From NCBI RefSeq assembly GCF_009671245.1, contig NZ_VTFS01000006.1:63345-127344 (forward strand): a stretch of DNA of 64,000 bases, read 5' to 3'. The notes beneath the pieces are model-generated. The model saw only the letters and a list, made by a program, of their open reading frames with translations, did not search any database and had not been told where the DNA came from. Source of the stretch: Marinicella rhabdoformis. GTDB lineage: Bacteria > Pseudomonadota > Gammaproteobacteria > Xanthomonadales > Marinicellaceae. Shown here in pieces: positions 8,707 to 16,851 of the stretch (position 1 is its first letter; each line of letters starts with the position of its first letter). Both the position numbers and the translations under genes were made by a program.

Positions 8707-9296
8707 GACAACTTACCTCCCAATGCCTGATCACTTTCATGTGGGTAATTGGTGTATTGAATATTTTTGAAAATGCCGGCTTTGGCATCTTGTATGCTGT
8801 ATATTTCTTGGTCATCAACAAACACCTTGGCCGAGCCTATAGCAATCGACGCGTCTTGCGCCGCCATGTTGGAAAATCGTTTGATTTCGACCTCATAGCG
8901 CACCACTTTGTTGTGCGGTCTGATTTGGCCGAAGAACTCGATGGCACCCGCACCCAAAGCACGGCCTGCGCCTTTGCCACCGCGAATGATGGCATAAAAG
9001 CCAATCAACTGCCACACGGCATCCACTCCCAAACAGCCCGGTTGCACAGGGTCTTGCCTGAAATGACATTGGAAAAACCAATCATCCAAAGAGATGTCTT
9101 GTTCGGCTACAATCCGTCCCCTTTTGCCTTTGTGGCTGATTTCAATGATGCGATCAAACATCAACATCGGTGGTGATGGTAACAGGCCACAACCTTCAAT
9201 GGGCGCATCTTCAATCAAATCACCCCAAGAATAAGCCAACAGTTCTTGTTTGCTGAATGAGGTTCTTGCTAAAAAATCTTCATATTTGAGTTTCAT
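8703..9296 (-). CDS. fabA: 3-hydroxydecanoyl-ACP dehydratase/isomerase, FabA-like
   Basis: Dehydratase of the FabA family, which can also isomerise trans-2- to cis-3-enoyl-ACP and so start anaerobic unsaturated fatty acid synthesis. Signature block CHFRQDPVQPGCLGVDAVWQ carries catalytic His78 and Asp92 at the FabA spacing (14 residues), plus the FabA-specific PGCLGxDAxWQL. At 197 residues it is longer than E. coli FabA (172), with an N-terminal extension of about 8 residues and a longer C-terminus. It overlaps fabH upstream and fabZ downstream by ATGA junctions. Whether it isomerises cannot be read from the motif alone, so it may be dehydratase only. Confidence 0.9.
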   Translation of the reverse strand: MKLKYEDFLARTSFSKQELLAYSWGDLIEDAPIEGCGLLPSPPMLMFDRIIEISHKGKRGRIVAEQDISLDDWFFQCHFRQDPVQPGCLGVDAVWQLIGFYAIIRGGKGAGRALGAGAIEFFGQIRPHNKVVRYEVEIKRFSNMAAQDASIAIGSAKVFVDDQEIYSIQDAKAGIFKNIQYTNYPHESDQALGGKLS

Positions 9297-10303
9297 TGTA
9301 ATGCTCCATCACTTTTTTCTATGACCATACCGCCCCAGGTCAAACCCGCGCCGACAACAATCAATGTCAACAAATCTCCTGCTTTAAAAACATCCCAGTT
9401 TTGAGACAAAACAGAAGGTGCACCTGCACCACCACAATTACCAAATTCGTCAACGTTAAAGAGGTGCTTTTCATCTTGAATATCTAATTTCTTACATACA
9501 GATTTCAACATAGAAAGGTTGGCTTGGTGGCTGATAAAATAGTGCTGATTCAAGATTTTGTCTTCAGATTTTTGTAAGTGTTTGAACGTAGCCATGGTTT
9601 TTTTGATGGCAAACTTTTGTACTGACAAACCGTCTTGATAAAAGTGACCACCTGTTGGTGTCTGTACTTTCTCCCAAGAAGCAGGATCTGACTTCATGAA
9701 TGTTTGTTTGACCTTCAAATCGGCCACATGTTTTTTAGATACAACTACTGCGGCGGCGCCATCACCTATTAACACGGCGGTTCTTCTGTCGCTGAAATCT
9801 GTAGTCGTGGTCCAACTTTCTGGAATCACACAAACCACATAGTCAGGCATGGCTGATGCGCCCATATTCGATAAAAAATGTATGTGGGCTGCAAAACTAG
9901 AGCATGCTGAACTGATGTCTATGCCCAAAGCGTTGATACCTGCTTGTTGTGCAATGACACAAGCATTGGCAGGCAAAGAATAAGTTGGTGCACACGAAGC
10001 GGCGACTACCATACCCACCTGTTCCTTGCTGACGCCTGCACGTGACAAGGCCATTTCTATGGCTTTGCACCCCATTTCGGCACTGCTTTCGAGCACCTCG
10101 CGTTCATTTAAAAACTGGTTTTGACTGGTTTTAATGTAATCCAAATTCATGACCGTTCGACGCGACTTGATGCCCACCCGTTCCATAATCCATTGGTCAT
10201 TGGTTTCGATTCCCAAGCTTTCTAAAAAAGCATTGTCAATCACATTTTGTGGATGATAATGGCCCGCGCCATGAATGTATAAATTGTTATTTTGACTCAT
10301 CAT
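9293..10303 (-). CDS. beta-ketoacyl-ACP synthase III, FabH-like
   Basis: Initiating condensing enzyme that joins an acyl-CoA primer to malonyl-ACP. The Cys-His-Asn triad is present: Cys134 (SSACSSF), His in SHQANLSML, Asn in GNCGGAGAPS. The start at 10303 (ATG-ATG, preceded by AAGG 5 bp after the reductase stop) is preferred over an upstream in-frame start that would overlap the previous gene; this gives about 336 residues, slightly longer than FabH. The primer (acetyl, branched or longer acyl) cannot be deduced. A dedicated KAS III suggests this operon builds chains from a primer of its own. Confidence 0.9.
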   Translation of the reverse strand: MMSQNNNLYIHGAGHYHPQNVIDNAFLESLGIETNDQWIMERVGIKSRRTVMNLDYIKTSQNQFLNEREVLESSAEMGCKAIEMALSRAGVSKEQVGMVVAASCAPTYSLPANACVIAQQAGINALGIDISSACSSFAAHIHFLSNMGASAMPDYVVCVIPESWTTTTDFSDRRTAVLIGDGAAAVVVSKKHVADLKVKQTFMKSDPASWEKVQTPTGGHFYQDGLSVQKFAIKKTMATFKHLQKSEDKILNQHYFISHQANLSMLKSVCKKLDIQDEKHLFNVDEFGNCGGAGAPSVLSQNWDVFKAGDLLTLIVVGAGLTWGGMVIEKSDGALQ

Positions 10304-10310
10304 TTTGGCC

Positions 10311-11246
10311 TTAAAATGAAGCGATTTGTTCGCCACCATCGGCTCGAATCAACGCACCATTAATCCACTGGGCTTCATCACGAGTTAATAATGAAACCAC
10401 ATCTGCCACATCTTCAGGCGTGGTCAAACGTTTGAATGGGTTTTTCAACTTGGCCACTGCCTTCATGCGCGCACTGCCCGGAATGGCTTGAAGTGCTTTG
10501 GTGTCAGTCACACCGGCTTGGATGATATTTGAACGAATGCCTAATGGCGCAAATTCAACAGCAATCGAACGAGAAACCGACTCCAAGGCCACTTTGGCAG
10601 CGGAAACAGCAGCATAACCACGCCAAGCCACCGTATTCCCTTCAGAGGTCAAACCCAACACGCGGGCGTCATCGGCAAACAGTTCATTACTGGACAATTT
10701 TTGAGTCCAAGTCAACATGCTGGTACCCATGCTGTAAATGGTGCGTGTCATGTCTTCATCTTCAATCAAAACGTCGCTGTATTCAGGGGTTTCTAAAGGA
10801 AACAGTTCGTCACCTCCTTGTGAAATCAACTCAGCCACAGCTGCACTGAGCTTGCTTTCTTCAACACCCAAAGTTGCTGCCAATTTTGATAAGCCTGCGT
10901 TTTCAGTTTTTCCTTGTTGAGGTGCAATTAATTTCAAATTGCCGAAAGCTATCGAGTGCAACATCATTCTGACTCGGCCCGATGTGCCCATCGCCACTTT
11001 CAAACCGTCAACCACTTGGTTCATGCCTTTATCAGATAAAGCATCCACATTGAATGTGATCAGCTCTGTGCCGTTGGCCTTGATTTCTTCAAATGATTCA
11101 TTGATGCTTTGCATGGCCCCACGACGGTCTCTGTGAACGATACAAATGTTCATGCCTTGTTCGCTGAGTTTTTTGGCACTGGCCAAGCCAAAACCACTTG
11201 ATCCGCCCAAAATAACTGCCCATTGCTTGTTGTTGAATATGTTCAT
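10311..11246 (-). CDS. SDR-family enoyl-ACP reductase-like protein (FabI/FabL-like)
   Basis: NAD(P)H-dependent short-chain dehydrogenase of 311 residues, most likely reducing enoyl-ACP. The N-terminal nucleotide loop is the classical SDR GGSSGFG (14-20), as in FabL and unlike FabI. A FabI-like HSIAFG motif follows near residue 100, and the active site is Tyr211-x6-Lys218 (YAAVSAAK), the enoyl-reductase spacing; ketoreductases use Tyr-x3-Lys. About 50 extra residues (roughly 110-165, ending in an acidic segment) sit between HSIAFG and the catalytic helix, making it longer than FabI or FabL (about 250-260). The C-terminus GADGGEQIASF is SDR-like. A ketoreductase role cannot be excluded. Confidence 0.8.
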   Translation of the reverse strand: MNIFNNKQWAVILGGSSGFGLASAKKLSEQGMNICIVHRDRRGAMQSINESFEEIKANGTELITFNVDALSDKGMNQVVDGLKVAMGTSGRVRMMLHSIAFGNLKLIAPQQGKTENAGLSKLAATLGVEESKLSAAVAELISQGGDELFPLETPEYSDVLIEDEDMTRTIYSMGTSMLTWTQKLSSNELFADDARVLGLTSEGNTVAWRGYAAVSAAKVALESVSRSIAVEFAPLGIRSNIIQAGVTDTKALQAIPGSARMKAVAKLKNPFKRLTTPEDVADVVSLLTRDEAQWINGALIRADGGEQIASF

Positions 11247-11293
11247 GGTGATTTGTCCCGTTTTTTTGTCTGGTTAATTGTTCGTTTAACTGC

Positions 11294-12214
11294 TTATGCT
11301 GAGAAGGCTTTGGCCGCACTTTTGAGGTTGATGACTGAAGTAATGCCCTGCCCTTGGGTTTTAAAAAAACCGCGCAAAGGTCTATTAGGTCCTATTTCAA
11401 TCACTTGTTTGTCTGATAACAACTGCATGTTGTCACGCCATTTGACGCTGCCACTTAACTGTTTGGCCAAGCCATCAATCAAAGTGGCTTTGTTTTCAGG
11501 GTAAAAACCACCTAAAAAGTTAGAAGCCACTTTAGGCAAATGTTGCACTGATATTTGATCCGAAAAAGTCTCTAAAAAGTATTTGTATTCCACTTCTAAA
11601 GGCTGCATCCAACGCGAATGAAAAGCCGAACTAACCGTCAATGGAACGGCACGAAAAGGAACGTCATTATAAGTCTCAGCCAAAGAAGCTGTTGCCTCAT
11701 CCACTGCTGATTTTTGACCACTCAAAACCACTTGCTGATCAGAGTTGTCATTCGCTACATCGACATCAAATTGAGCGGCCTCAGCCACCACAGCTTGGTA
11801 TGGAATTTGATCCATGATGATGGCAGTCATGGCACCATCTTGTGTGGCTTGGCTCATCAATTGACCACGCTTGACCACCATTTTCAATGCCACATCAAAA
11901 GGCAACACACCTGCTGCCACCAAAGCCGAATATTCACCCAATGAATGTCCAGCAAAATAATCAGCTTGCCAATCATGTGTTTGAGATAATGCTTTATACA
12001 TCGCCACTTCAGCTGTCAGTAAGCAAGGTTGTGTGTATTCAGTCTGATGAATCAGTTCATTGTCTTGATGACAAATTTCATAAACATCAAAACCCAAAAT
12101 ATCATTGGCTTCAGCGAACAATTGTGCTGAAGCTTCATGCTGCTCAATAAAATCTTTGGCCATGCCAACCTTTTGCGCCCCTTGTCCAGGGAATACCACT
12201 GCGTTGTAAGTCAT
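11294..12214 (-). CDS. fabD: malonyl-CoA:ACP transacylase
   Basis: Loads malonyl from CoA onto ACP. It has 306 residues, normal for FabD, with the N-terminal FPGQGAQ loop and the nucleophile Ser91 in GHSLGEYSALVAAG; the His of the Ser-His dyad is in SSAFHSRWM. It is the first gene of the minus-strand FAS operon, with a predicted promoter 29 bp upstream of its ATG and a 47-bp gap before the reductase gene. A second malonyl transacylase gene is expected in the core fab cluster elsewhere, which would make this a dedicated copy; that cannot be checked here. Confidence 0.93.
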   Translation of the reverse strand: MTYNAVVFPGQGAQKVGMAKDFIEQHEASAQLFAEANDILGFDVYEICHQDNELIHQTEYTQPCLLTAEVAMYKALSQTHDWQADYFAGHSLGEYSALVAAGVLPFDVALKMVVKRGQLMSQATQDGAMTAIIMDQIPYQAVVAEAAQFDVDVANDNSDQQVVLSGQKSAVDEATASLAETYNDVPFRAVPLTVSSAFHSRWMQPLEVEYKYFLETFSDQISVQHLPKVASNFLGGFYPENKATLIDGLAKQLSGSVKWRDNMQLLSDKQVIEIGPNRPLRGFFKTQGQGITSVINLKSAAKAFSA

Positions 12215-12242
12215 TAAACACTTCAGTTAAAAACAAATGCGA

Positions 12243-12271
12243 ATTATGAAGTCTTTAAAGCAAACAAGCAA
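12243..12271 (-). promoter_or_regulatory. predicted sigma-70 promoter of the FAS operon
   Basis: On the minus strand, -35 TTGCTT (12266-12271) and -10 CATAAT (12243-12248) are separated by exactly 17 bp, ending 28 bp before the fabD ATG. The -10 matches consensus at 5 of 6 positions; the -35 is weaker. Confidence 0.5.
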
Positions 12272-12286
12272 GGGTAAAACTTATAT

Positions 12287-12306
12287 AAATTTACACGTGT
12301 ACGCTT
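12287..12306. promoter_or_regulatory. candidate operator, FabR-like palindrome
   Basis: A perfect 10-bp palindrome TACACGTGTA (12292-12301) lies about 20 bp upstream of the predicted -35 of the FAS operon. Read on the minus strand the context is AGCGTACACGTGTAAA, which resembles the FabR-type operator of E. coli fabA/fabB as I remember it. The resemblance is from memory; binding is inferred. Confidence 0.35.
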
Positions 12307-12573
12307 AAATATTTGTTTTTCGTTAATTAAGTATTAAAACGAAGCAGCGAATACCACAGTCAACTTATTGTTTTATATGGTTTTTAATGGAATTTATCAG
12401 ACATAAATACAAACAACTGAAATGGGAATGACCCGCCAAAATGATAACAACACACGCCAATCAGGTTACATGTGTTAGCTGTAAAGCAAACTACAATATA
12501 AACCCCTAATTCATAGCAGTTCTCAATCATTCTGTGAACAAATACTCAAATTATGGTCAGTACAAGCTCAACG

Positions 12574-12592
12574 CAATTGATAAAATCAATTG
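12574..12592. promoter_or_regulatory. 19-bp inverted repeat upstream of hydrolase gene
   Basis: Perfect palindrome CAATTGAT-AAA-ATCAATTG, ending 24 bp before the ATG at 12617. The spacing fits an operator or a hairpin in the mRNA leader. It contains TTGAT/ATCAA half-sites but with a 3-bp gap, one short of an FNR box. Confidence 0.4.
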
Positions 12593-12616
12593 TCTTAAAA
12601 TACTTTCTCAACAGCC

Positions 12617-13726
12617 ATGCCTACCAAGAAATACATTGTCATATTATTGGCAGTTACCACCACATGTTTTCAACCTGCGTTCGGACAACAATGGGATGTG
12701 ATAAAAAAGAGCACATTTGAGTTATTAAAAAACAATGCGTTTATTTCAGGTCACAGCTTGATGGACAACCCTTTTGCTGACCACTTGCAGTCTATAAACG
12801 AATCAAAAAACATTGTCTATAACTGGAATCAACAAATTGGTATTGGCTCTCCGATCAGAGTAAGAACCAGTGGAAATCAATTACCACCTAACAACTGGGC
12901 CGGCTATCACACGGGTAAAAACCGCAGCGGCAATGACATGGATGTGATTGCAGAATTGACATCACCAACAACGATAGGCAGTAATGAAGTATACAATGCA
13001 CTGTTGATAACAGAACGCCATGACATTCTTGATGTCATCCGCTGGGAATACAGTAACAGCTTATTGCATCATTATCACAACAGGCTTATACATGGAAACA
13101 ACAAAGCTGAAACTTACCTTTACCATTCATGGCTTAATATAGACCCCAATGACCCGCAAGACTGGATATCATTCGAAGGCCTGATGCTCAATGCTTGGGA
13201 ATGTGTGGCAGACAAAGTTAATCTAACGCTCGCCTCTGAGGGCAAAACCATGGGTGTCAATGTCATTCCAGCTGGCTGGGCATTAGCCAATCTGTTACAA
13301 CACATACTTGATGATGAAGTGCCCGGCTTCAGCGGATCAGACGCACAAAGGGTTGATGACTTATTCAATGACACTGTACATTTAAACCATGAGGGTATTT
13401 ATTATTTATCAGCCCTGAGCTTTGCAATCATCAACAAACAAAGCCCTGTTGGCGCCACCATCCCTGCATCCATACAAAATGACACTGGCCTGGCATTACA
13501 ACAATTGGCATGGCAATATGCTGAGCAATACCTTGCAGAATATCGCTCAAAAACCATGTCTGCCTGCCGCCAAATCATGATTAACGAAGGCTGTGATCGT
13601 TACTTCTCTTTCACCAATCGACCTGACCAAATCAACTCATGTGTTGACTGGATGAGTAACACAGGTTTTTCAACAAACCCTTTTAACTGGCCAGATCCTA
13701 ACTTGGTAACTTGGCCTGACCCATAA
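12617..13726 (+). CDS. secreted SGNH/GDSL-like hydrolase
   Basis: Exported protein of 369 residues: a signal peptide (residues 1-23, cleavage likely after AFG) and then a fold with SGNH landmarks. Block I is SGHSLMDN with Ser47 as probable nucleophile, and block V is Asp252-Thr-Val-His255 (NDTVHLNHEG), the usual D-x2-H pair. A catalytic Asn block is less clear. The C-terminal 60 residues contain three cysteines and a Pro-rich end (WPDPNLVTWPDP). Likely an extracellular or periplasmic esterase/lipase-type enzyme; the substrate is unknown. It is transcribed away from the FAS operon and has no partner gene. Confidence 0.65.
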   Translation: MPTKKYIVILLAVTTTCFQPAFGQQWDVIKKSTFELLKNNAFISGHSLMDNPFADHLQSINESKNIVYNWNQQIGIGSPIRVRTSGNQLPPNNWAGYHTGKNRSGNDMDVIAELTSPTTIGSNEVYNALLITERHDILDVIRWEYSNSLLHHYHNRLIHGNNKAETYLYHSWLNIDPNDPQDWISFEGLMLNAWECVADKVNLTLASEGKTMGVNVIPAGWALANLLQHILDDEVPGFSGSDAQRVDDLFNDTVHLNHEGIYYLSALSFAIINKQSPVGATIPASIQNDTGLALQQLAWQYAEQYLAEYRSKTMSACRQIMINEGCDRYFSFTNRPDQINSCVDWMSNTGFSTNPFNWPDPNLVTWPDP

Positions 13727-13764
13727 AGACAAATTGAAACGCTTTACTTGAAACAGGTGTTTCT

Positions 13765-14649
13765 TCAGTACAAACTGTCACCGTATTTCTTTTCGCCGGC
13801 TCTGATTTCAATGGGCAAGCGGTTTTGGCGTGGTGGTAGTGAACACGTAGAGTATGCAGTGAAGGCACAAGGAGGGTTGTAAGCTTTGTTGAAGTCCATG
13901 ATGACTTGGCCGTTTTCATCCACTTTACTTTCGGTGTGAATAAATCGACCTGGCCCATAAGTTGTTTTGCCATTGGTTTTGTCCGCAAAGATGATGTAAT
14001 AATCGTCCGCATCATCTAAAGCATCGATGCTGTAAGACTCACCATCCAATATAAAATCTAAACGACCAGGTGATGGCGTTTCAGTCAATATGCCCAGTAC
14101 ATTGACAATAGGAATCATTTTAACGGGTTCATAAGGTGTGAACTGAGCCACAACCCTTTTTGTTGGGTCTGTTGGAAAGTATTCTAGGCCTTGGAATTCA
14201 GTTCGGGTTTTGGCTCTTGAGTCCCAAATCCTAACCCCTAGTTTACCGCGCTCAACGACAACAAATTTAAAAGTATCTGCCGTTAACGCTGTGGCAGCTT
14301 CAGTTTCATGACTGTCAGCAAACACCTCAATGTCATCATTGAACAGCTCACCATTTGCTTTAAGTAGGTTGTTTTCTTTGGGTTGGAAATGAATTTTATT
14401 GTCATTAGTCAAAACGAATGCACCCAAATGACTTGGGCCATGTGGCAACACGATGTCATTGCTTTGATCTGAGCCGATGGTGTTGGCGCCTTTTTTGAGC
14501 CAACTCAATCCAACCAAACTTAACCAGTCGTGAGGTTTTTGCAAGGCTTCAACACGATTATTCTTCCACTGTTGTAGCTCTTCTGGGTAATCTGCCACAG
14601 CAAAGCTTGTCATCATCAGCATTAAAATCAAGCCAATCGTTTTGAACAT
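13765..14649 (-). CDS. DUF1684 family exported protein
   Basis: 294-residue protein with a signal peptide (1-19, VADYP at the cleavage region). Family landmarks are DWLSLVGLSWLKKG near the N-terminus and the C-terminal FNKAYNPPCAFTAYSTC plus LPPRQNRLPIEIRAGE, which define DUF1684. No enzymatic function is established for this family as far as I know. It converges with the hydrolase gene (39-bp gap) and follows rlmKL on the same strand after 75 bp, with its own Shine-Dalgarno (GAAGGAGTG), so it is probably transcribed alone. Confidence 0.88.
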   Translation of the reverse strand: MFKTIGLILMLMMTSFAVADYPEELQQWKNNRVEALQKPHDWLSLVGLSWLKKGANTIGSDQSNDIVLPHGPSHLGAFVLTNDNKIHFQPKENNLLKANGELFNDDIEVFADSHETEAATALTADTFKFVVVERGKLGVRIWDSRAKTRTEFQGLEYFPTDPTKRVVAQFTPYEPVKMIPIVNVLGILTETPSPGRLDFILDGESYSIDALDDADDYYIIFADKTNGKTTYGPGRFIHTESKVDENGQVIMDFNKAYNPPCAFTAYSTCSLPPRQNRLPIEIRAGEKKYGDSLY

Positions 14650-14724
14650 TTTTCACTCCTTCTGTTGTTAAGTGTGATGCAATTTATGATTAATTCTATC
14701 ACCTCACATATGAACTGAAATCAT

Positions 14725-16848
14725 TTATTTTCTTTCTAATAAATAGCATTGATGGATTTTTGAACCTTTAAAGTCCATGTCCATACTTTTGTTAGTCAGG
14801 TTTTTAACAACAAATGTTTCTTGTAAAGATTCATCGAGCTTAAACTTTCTGAAGTTGTTAGAAAAATAAATCACACCACCTGGCTTGAGTTTTTGTGCAC
14901 ATGCTTCAATTAATTCCACGTGGTCTCTTTGTACATCCCAATCTGTTTCTCGAGAATGTGAATTGGAATACGTTGGCGGATCAGCAATGATGATGTCATG
15001 TAAAGTTTTATCAAAGATCAGGTGTTTCATCACATCTGCACGAAGTACTTCATGTTTCGTTCGTAACTCATTGATTTTAAAATTTTCTTCACACCATTTC
15101 AAATAGGTTTTTGACGTATCGACACTGGTGATGTCACTGGCGCCACCCACAGCGGCTGCCACTGAAATCGCTCCGGTATAACAAAATAAATTCAATACAG
15201 ATTTGTCCTTGGCTGTTTTCTGCACTTGGTTTCGCAACCAGCGGTGGTCTAAAAATAAGCCGGTGTCCAAGTATTTACCCAAATCAATCAAATACTTTCT
15301 GTCACCTTCATTAACCACAAACCGTGCCGCATCCATGTCCAATTTATTGTACTGGTCATTTTGCTTTTGTTTTTGGCGTGTTTTGAGGTGAATCTTGTCT
15401 GTGACAGGCTGTAATACCGATTGCACCGCTAACATGGCTTGCTCAAGGTGAACTTTGGCCTTACTTTCAGCAATCGTTTTTGGTGCTTGATATTCTTGGA
15501 TGTTGATGTGGTTCCTGTATTTATCTATCGCAAAAGAATATTCAGGGATATCGGCATCATAAACACGAAAAGCTTCAATCCCATTACGTTCAGCCCAAGG
15601 TGTCAGTTTGCTTAAATTTTTCTTTAACCTATTGGCCAACATTTGTGCCGAAGCTGGTAAAACGAACAACTGGTCTTTGGGCGTGTTGAGCTTATTGGCT
15701 TTATTAATTTCAAACAACCGCAGTTGAATCGGCAAAGCACCATTCATCAAGGCATACACATGGTTTTCACGGTAGCCCAACAACCAGCCTTTGGAAGCAT
15801 CTGGCGTCAGTACAGCGGCTTGTGCGCCTTGCGCCTTCTGCTCTAACCAAGTGGACAATTGTTTCCAACTGGATAAATGGTTCTTTTGTAGCCGCACACC
15901 ATAAGGCGGATTACACACAATCAAATTATTTCGAGGAGGAATTTTGAATTTATCTAATGTTTGGTATTGAAAGCTGATGCGTTTGTTATGCTGCACTCGT
16001 TCTAAATTTTCATTCGCCAAAGCAATTGAGTCCTTGTGATGATCAACCCCAATCAACTGACCTCTGAATGTTTCCAAGCCGGCTTCTGCCCTGCCCTCAG
16101 CTTCAATCATCAACTGGGTCCAGTGGTGAGAGTCGAAATGTTTCCAGGAAAACAAAGCGTGACTTTTCATTAGCGAGTTCGGCGCCAAGTCACAGGCCAT
16201 TTGCCAACCTTCGGTCAACAACGTACCCGATCCACACATGGGATCAACCAAGTTATAACCTTTTTTAGATAATTCAGGCCATTTGGCGCGCATCAATATC
16301 GCCGCCGCTAAATTTTCTTTCAATGGTGCCAGCGTATTTTGTTCGCGGTAACCACGCTGATGCAAAGAATGACCCGTGATGTCTTGATAGATATCCAGTT
16401 GTTTGTACTTTAAACGCGCATAAACCATCAAATGGGCATCTTTCTTTACCATTTTGGGCCGTTTGCCAAATTCCTCGTACATCTGGTCACAAATAGCGTC
16501 TTTACATACTTGAGATGAAAAGTGGCTGTTTTTTAATTCGTCATTGGTACCATTGAATTTAATTGTCAGCGTCGATGGTATGTCTTTACACAGCCGGTGC
16601 CATTCAATAGCAGAAATGCTGTTATACAAATCCTTCTTATTGGCACAAATTTGGCTGTCCAGCTTCAAATACAAACGGTTGGCCAATCGGGTCCACATCA
16701 CCATGCGCATGACGTTTTTGGCATCAGCTTCAAAATGCACGCCGGCCAAGCCTTCTTTGGCTTCAATGGCGCCCAGGTCTAACAGTTCTTGTTTCAGTAA
16801 CAACTCTAAGTGTTTCGGGCAAGATGCAAACCCAGTAAATGTGGTCAT
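14725..16848 (-). CDS. rlmL: 23S rRNA (guanine-N2/N7) bifunctional methyltransferase RlmKL
   Basis: Methylates G2445 (N2) and G2069 (N7) of 23S rRNA using S-adenosylmethionine. 707 residues, the size of the fused gammaproteobacterial enzyme (E. coli 702). Order: THUMP domain (about 45-155), first methyltransferase with NPPYG motif (about 310-315) and SAM loop DPMCGSGTLL, then a second RlmK-type methyltransferase with NLFCYTGA and DPPTYSNS. It starts 3 bp after the purT stop, so the two are co-transcribed, an unrelated pairing that probably reflects operon packing. Confidence 0.96.
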   Translation of the reverse strand: MTTFTGFASCPKHLELLLKQELLDLGAIEAKEGLAGVHFEADAKNVMRMVMWTRLANRLYLKLDSQICANKKDLYNSISAIEWHRLCKDIPSTLTIKFNGTNDELKNSHFSSQVCKDAICDQMYEEFGKRPKMVKKDAHLMVYARLKYKQLDIYQDITGHSLHQRGYREQNTLAPLKENLAAAILMRAKWPELSKKGYNLVDPMCGSGTLLTEGWQMACDLAPNSLMKSHALFSWKHFDSHHWTQLMIEAEGRAEAGLETFRGQLIGVDHHKDSIALANENLERVQHNKRISFQYQTLDKFKIPPRNNLIVCNPPYGVRLQKNHLSSWKQLSTWLEQKAQGAQAAVLTPDASKGWLLGYRENHVYALMNGALPIQLRLFEINKANKLNTPKDQLFVLPASAQMLANRLKKNLSKLTPWAERNGIEAFRVYDADIPEYSFAIDKYRNHINIQEYQAPKTIAESKAKVHLEQAMLAVQSVLQPVTDKIHLKTRQKQKQNDQYNKLDMDAARFVVNEGDRKYLIDLGKYLDTGLFLDHRWLRNQVQKTAKDKSVLNLFCYTGAISVAAAVGGASDITSVDTSKTYLKWCEENFKINELRTKHEVLRADVMKHLIFDKTLHDIIIADPPTYSNSHSRETDWDVQRDHVELIEACAQKLKPGGVIYFSNNFRKFKLDESLQETFVVKNLTNKSMDMDFKGSKIHQCYLLERK

Positions 16849-16851
16849 GGT

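Larger units (their letters stand above)
12215..12616. other. 402-bp divergent intergenic region
   Basis: A/T-rich non-coding stretch between divergent fabD and the SGNH-type hydrolase gene. It holds the predicted FAS promoter (12243-12271), a TACACGTGTA palindrome (12292-12301) and a 19-bp inverted repeat close to the hydrolase start (12574-12592). I see no convincing open reading frame or RNA gene in it. Confidence 0.7.

Noticed and set aside
8739-9176. 145-codon open frame on the plus strand
   Set aside because: Exactly antisense to the fabA-like gene, whose active-site motifs are clear; the antisense product has no recognisable domain or ribosome site.
5161-12214. Aryl-polyene or polyunsaturated fatty acid (Pfa) synthase cluster
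   Set aside because: No chain-length-factor-like second KAS, ammonia lyase or multidomain megasynthase; FabD, FabH and an enoyl reductase point to discrete type II FAS.
12574-12592. FNR box upstream of the hydrolase gene
   Set aside because: TTGAT and ATCAA half-sites are separated by 3 bp where FNR needs 4; treated as an unrelated palindrome.
13727-13764. Terminator between hydrolase and DUF1684 genes
   Set aside because: Only a 5-bp stem (GAAAC/GTTTC) with a 4-nt loop; too weak to claim.
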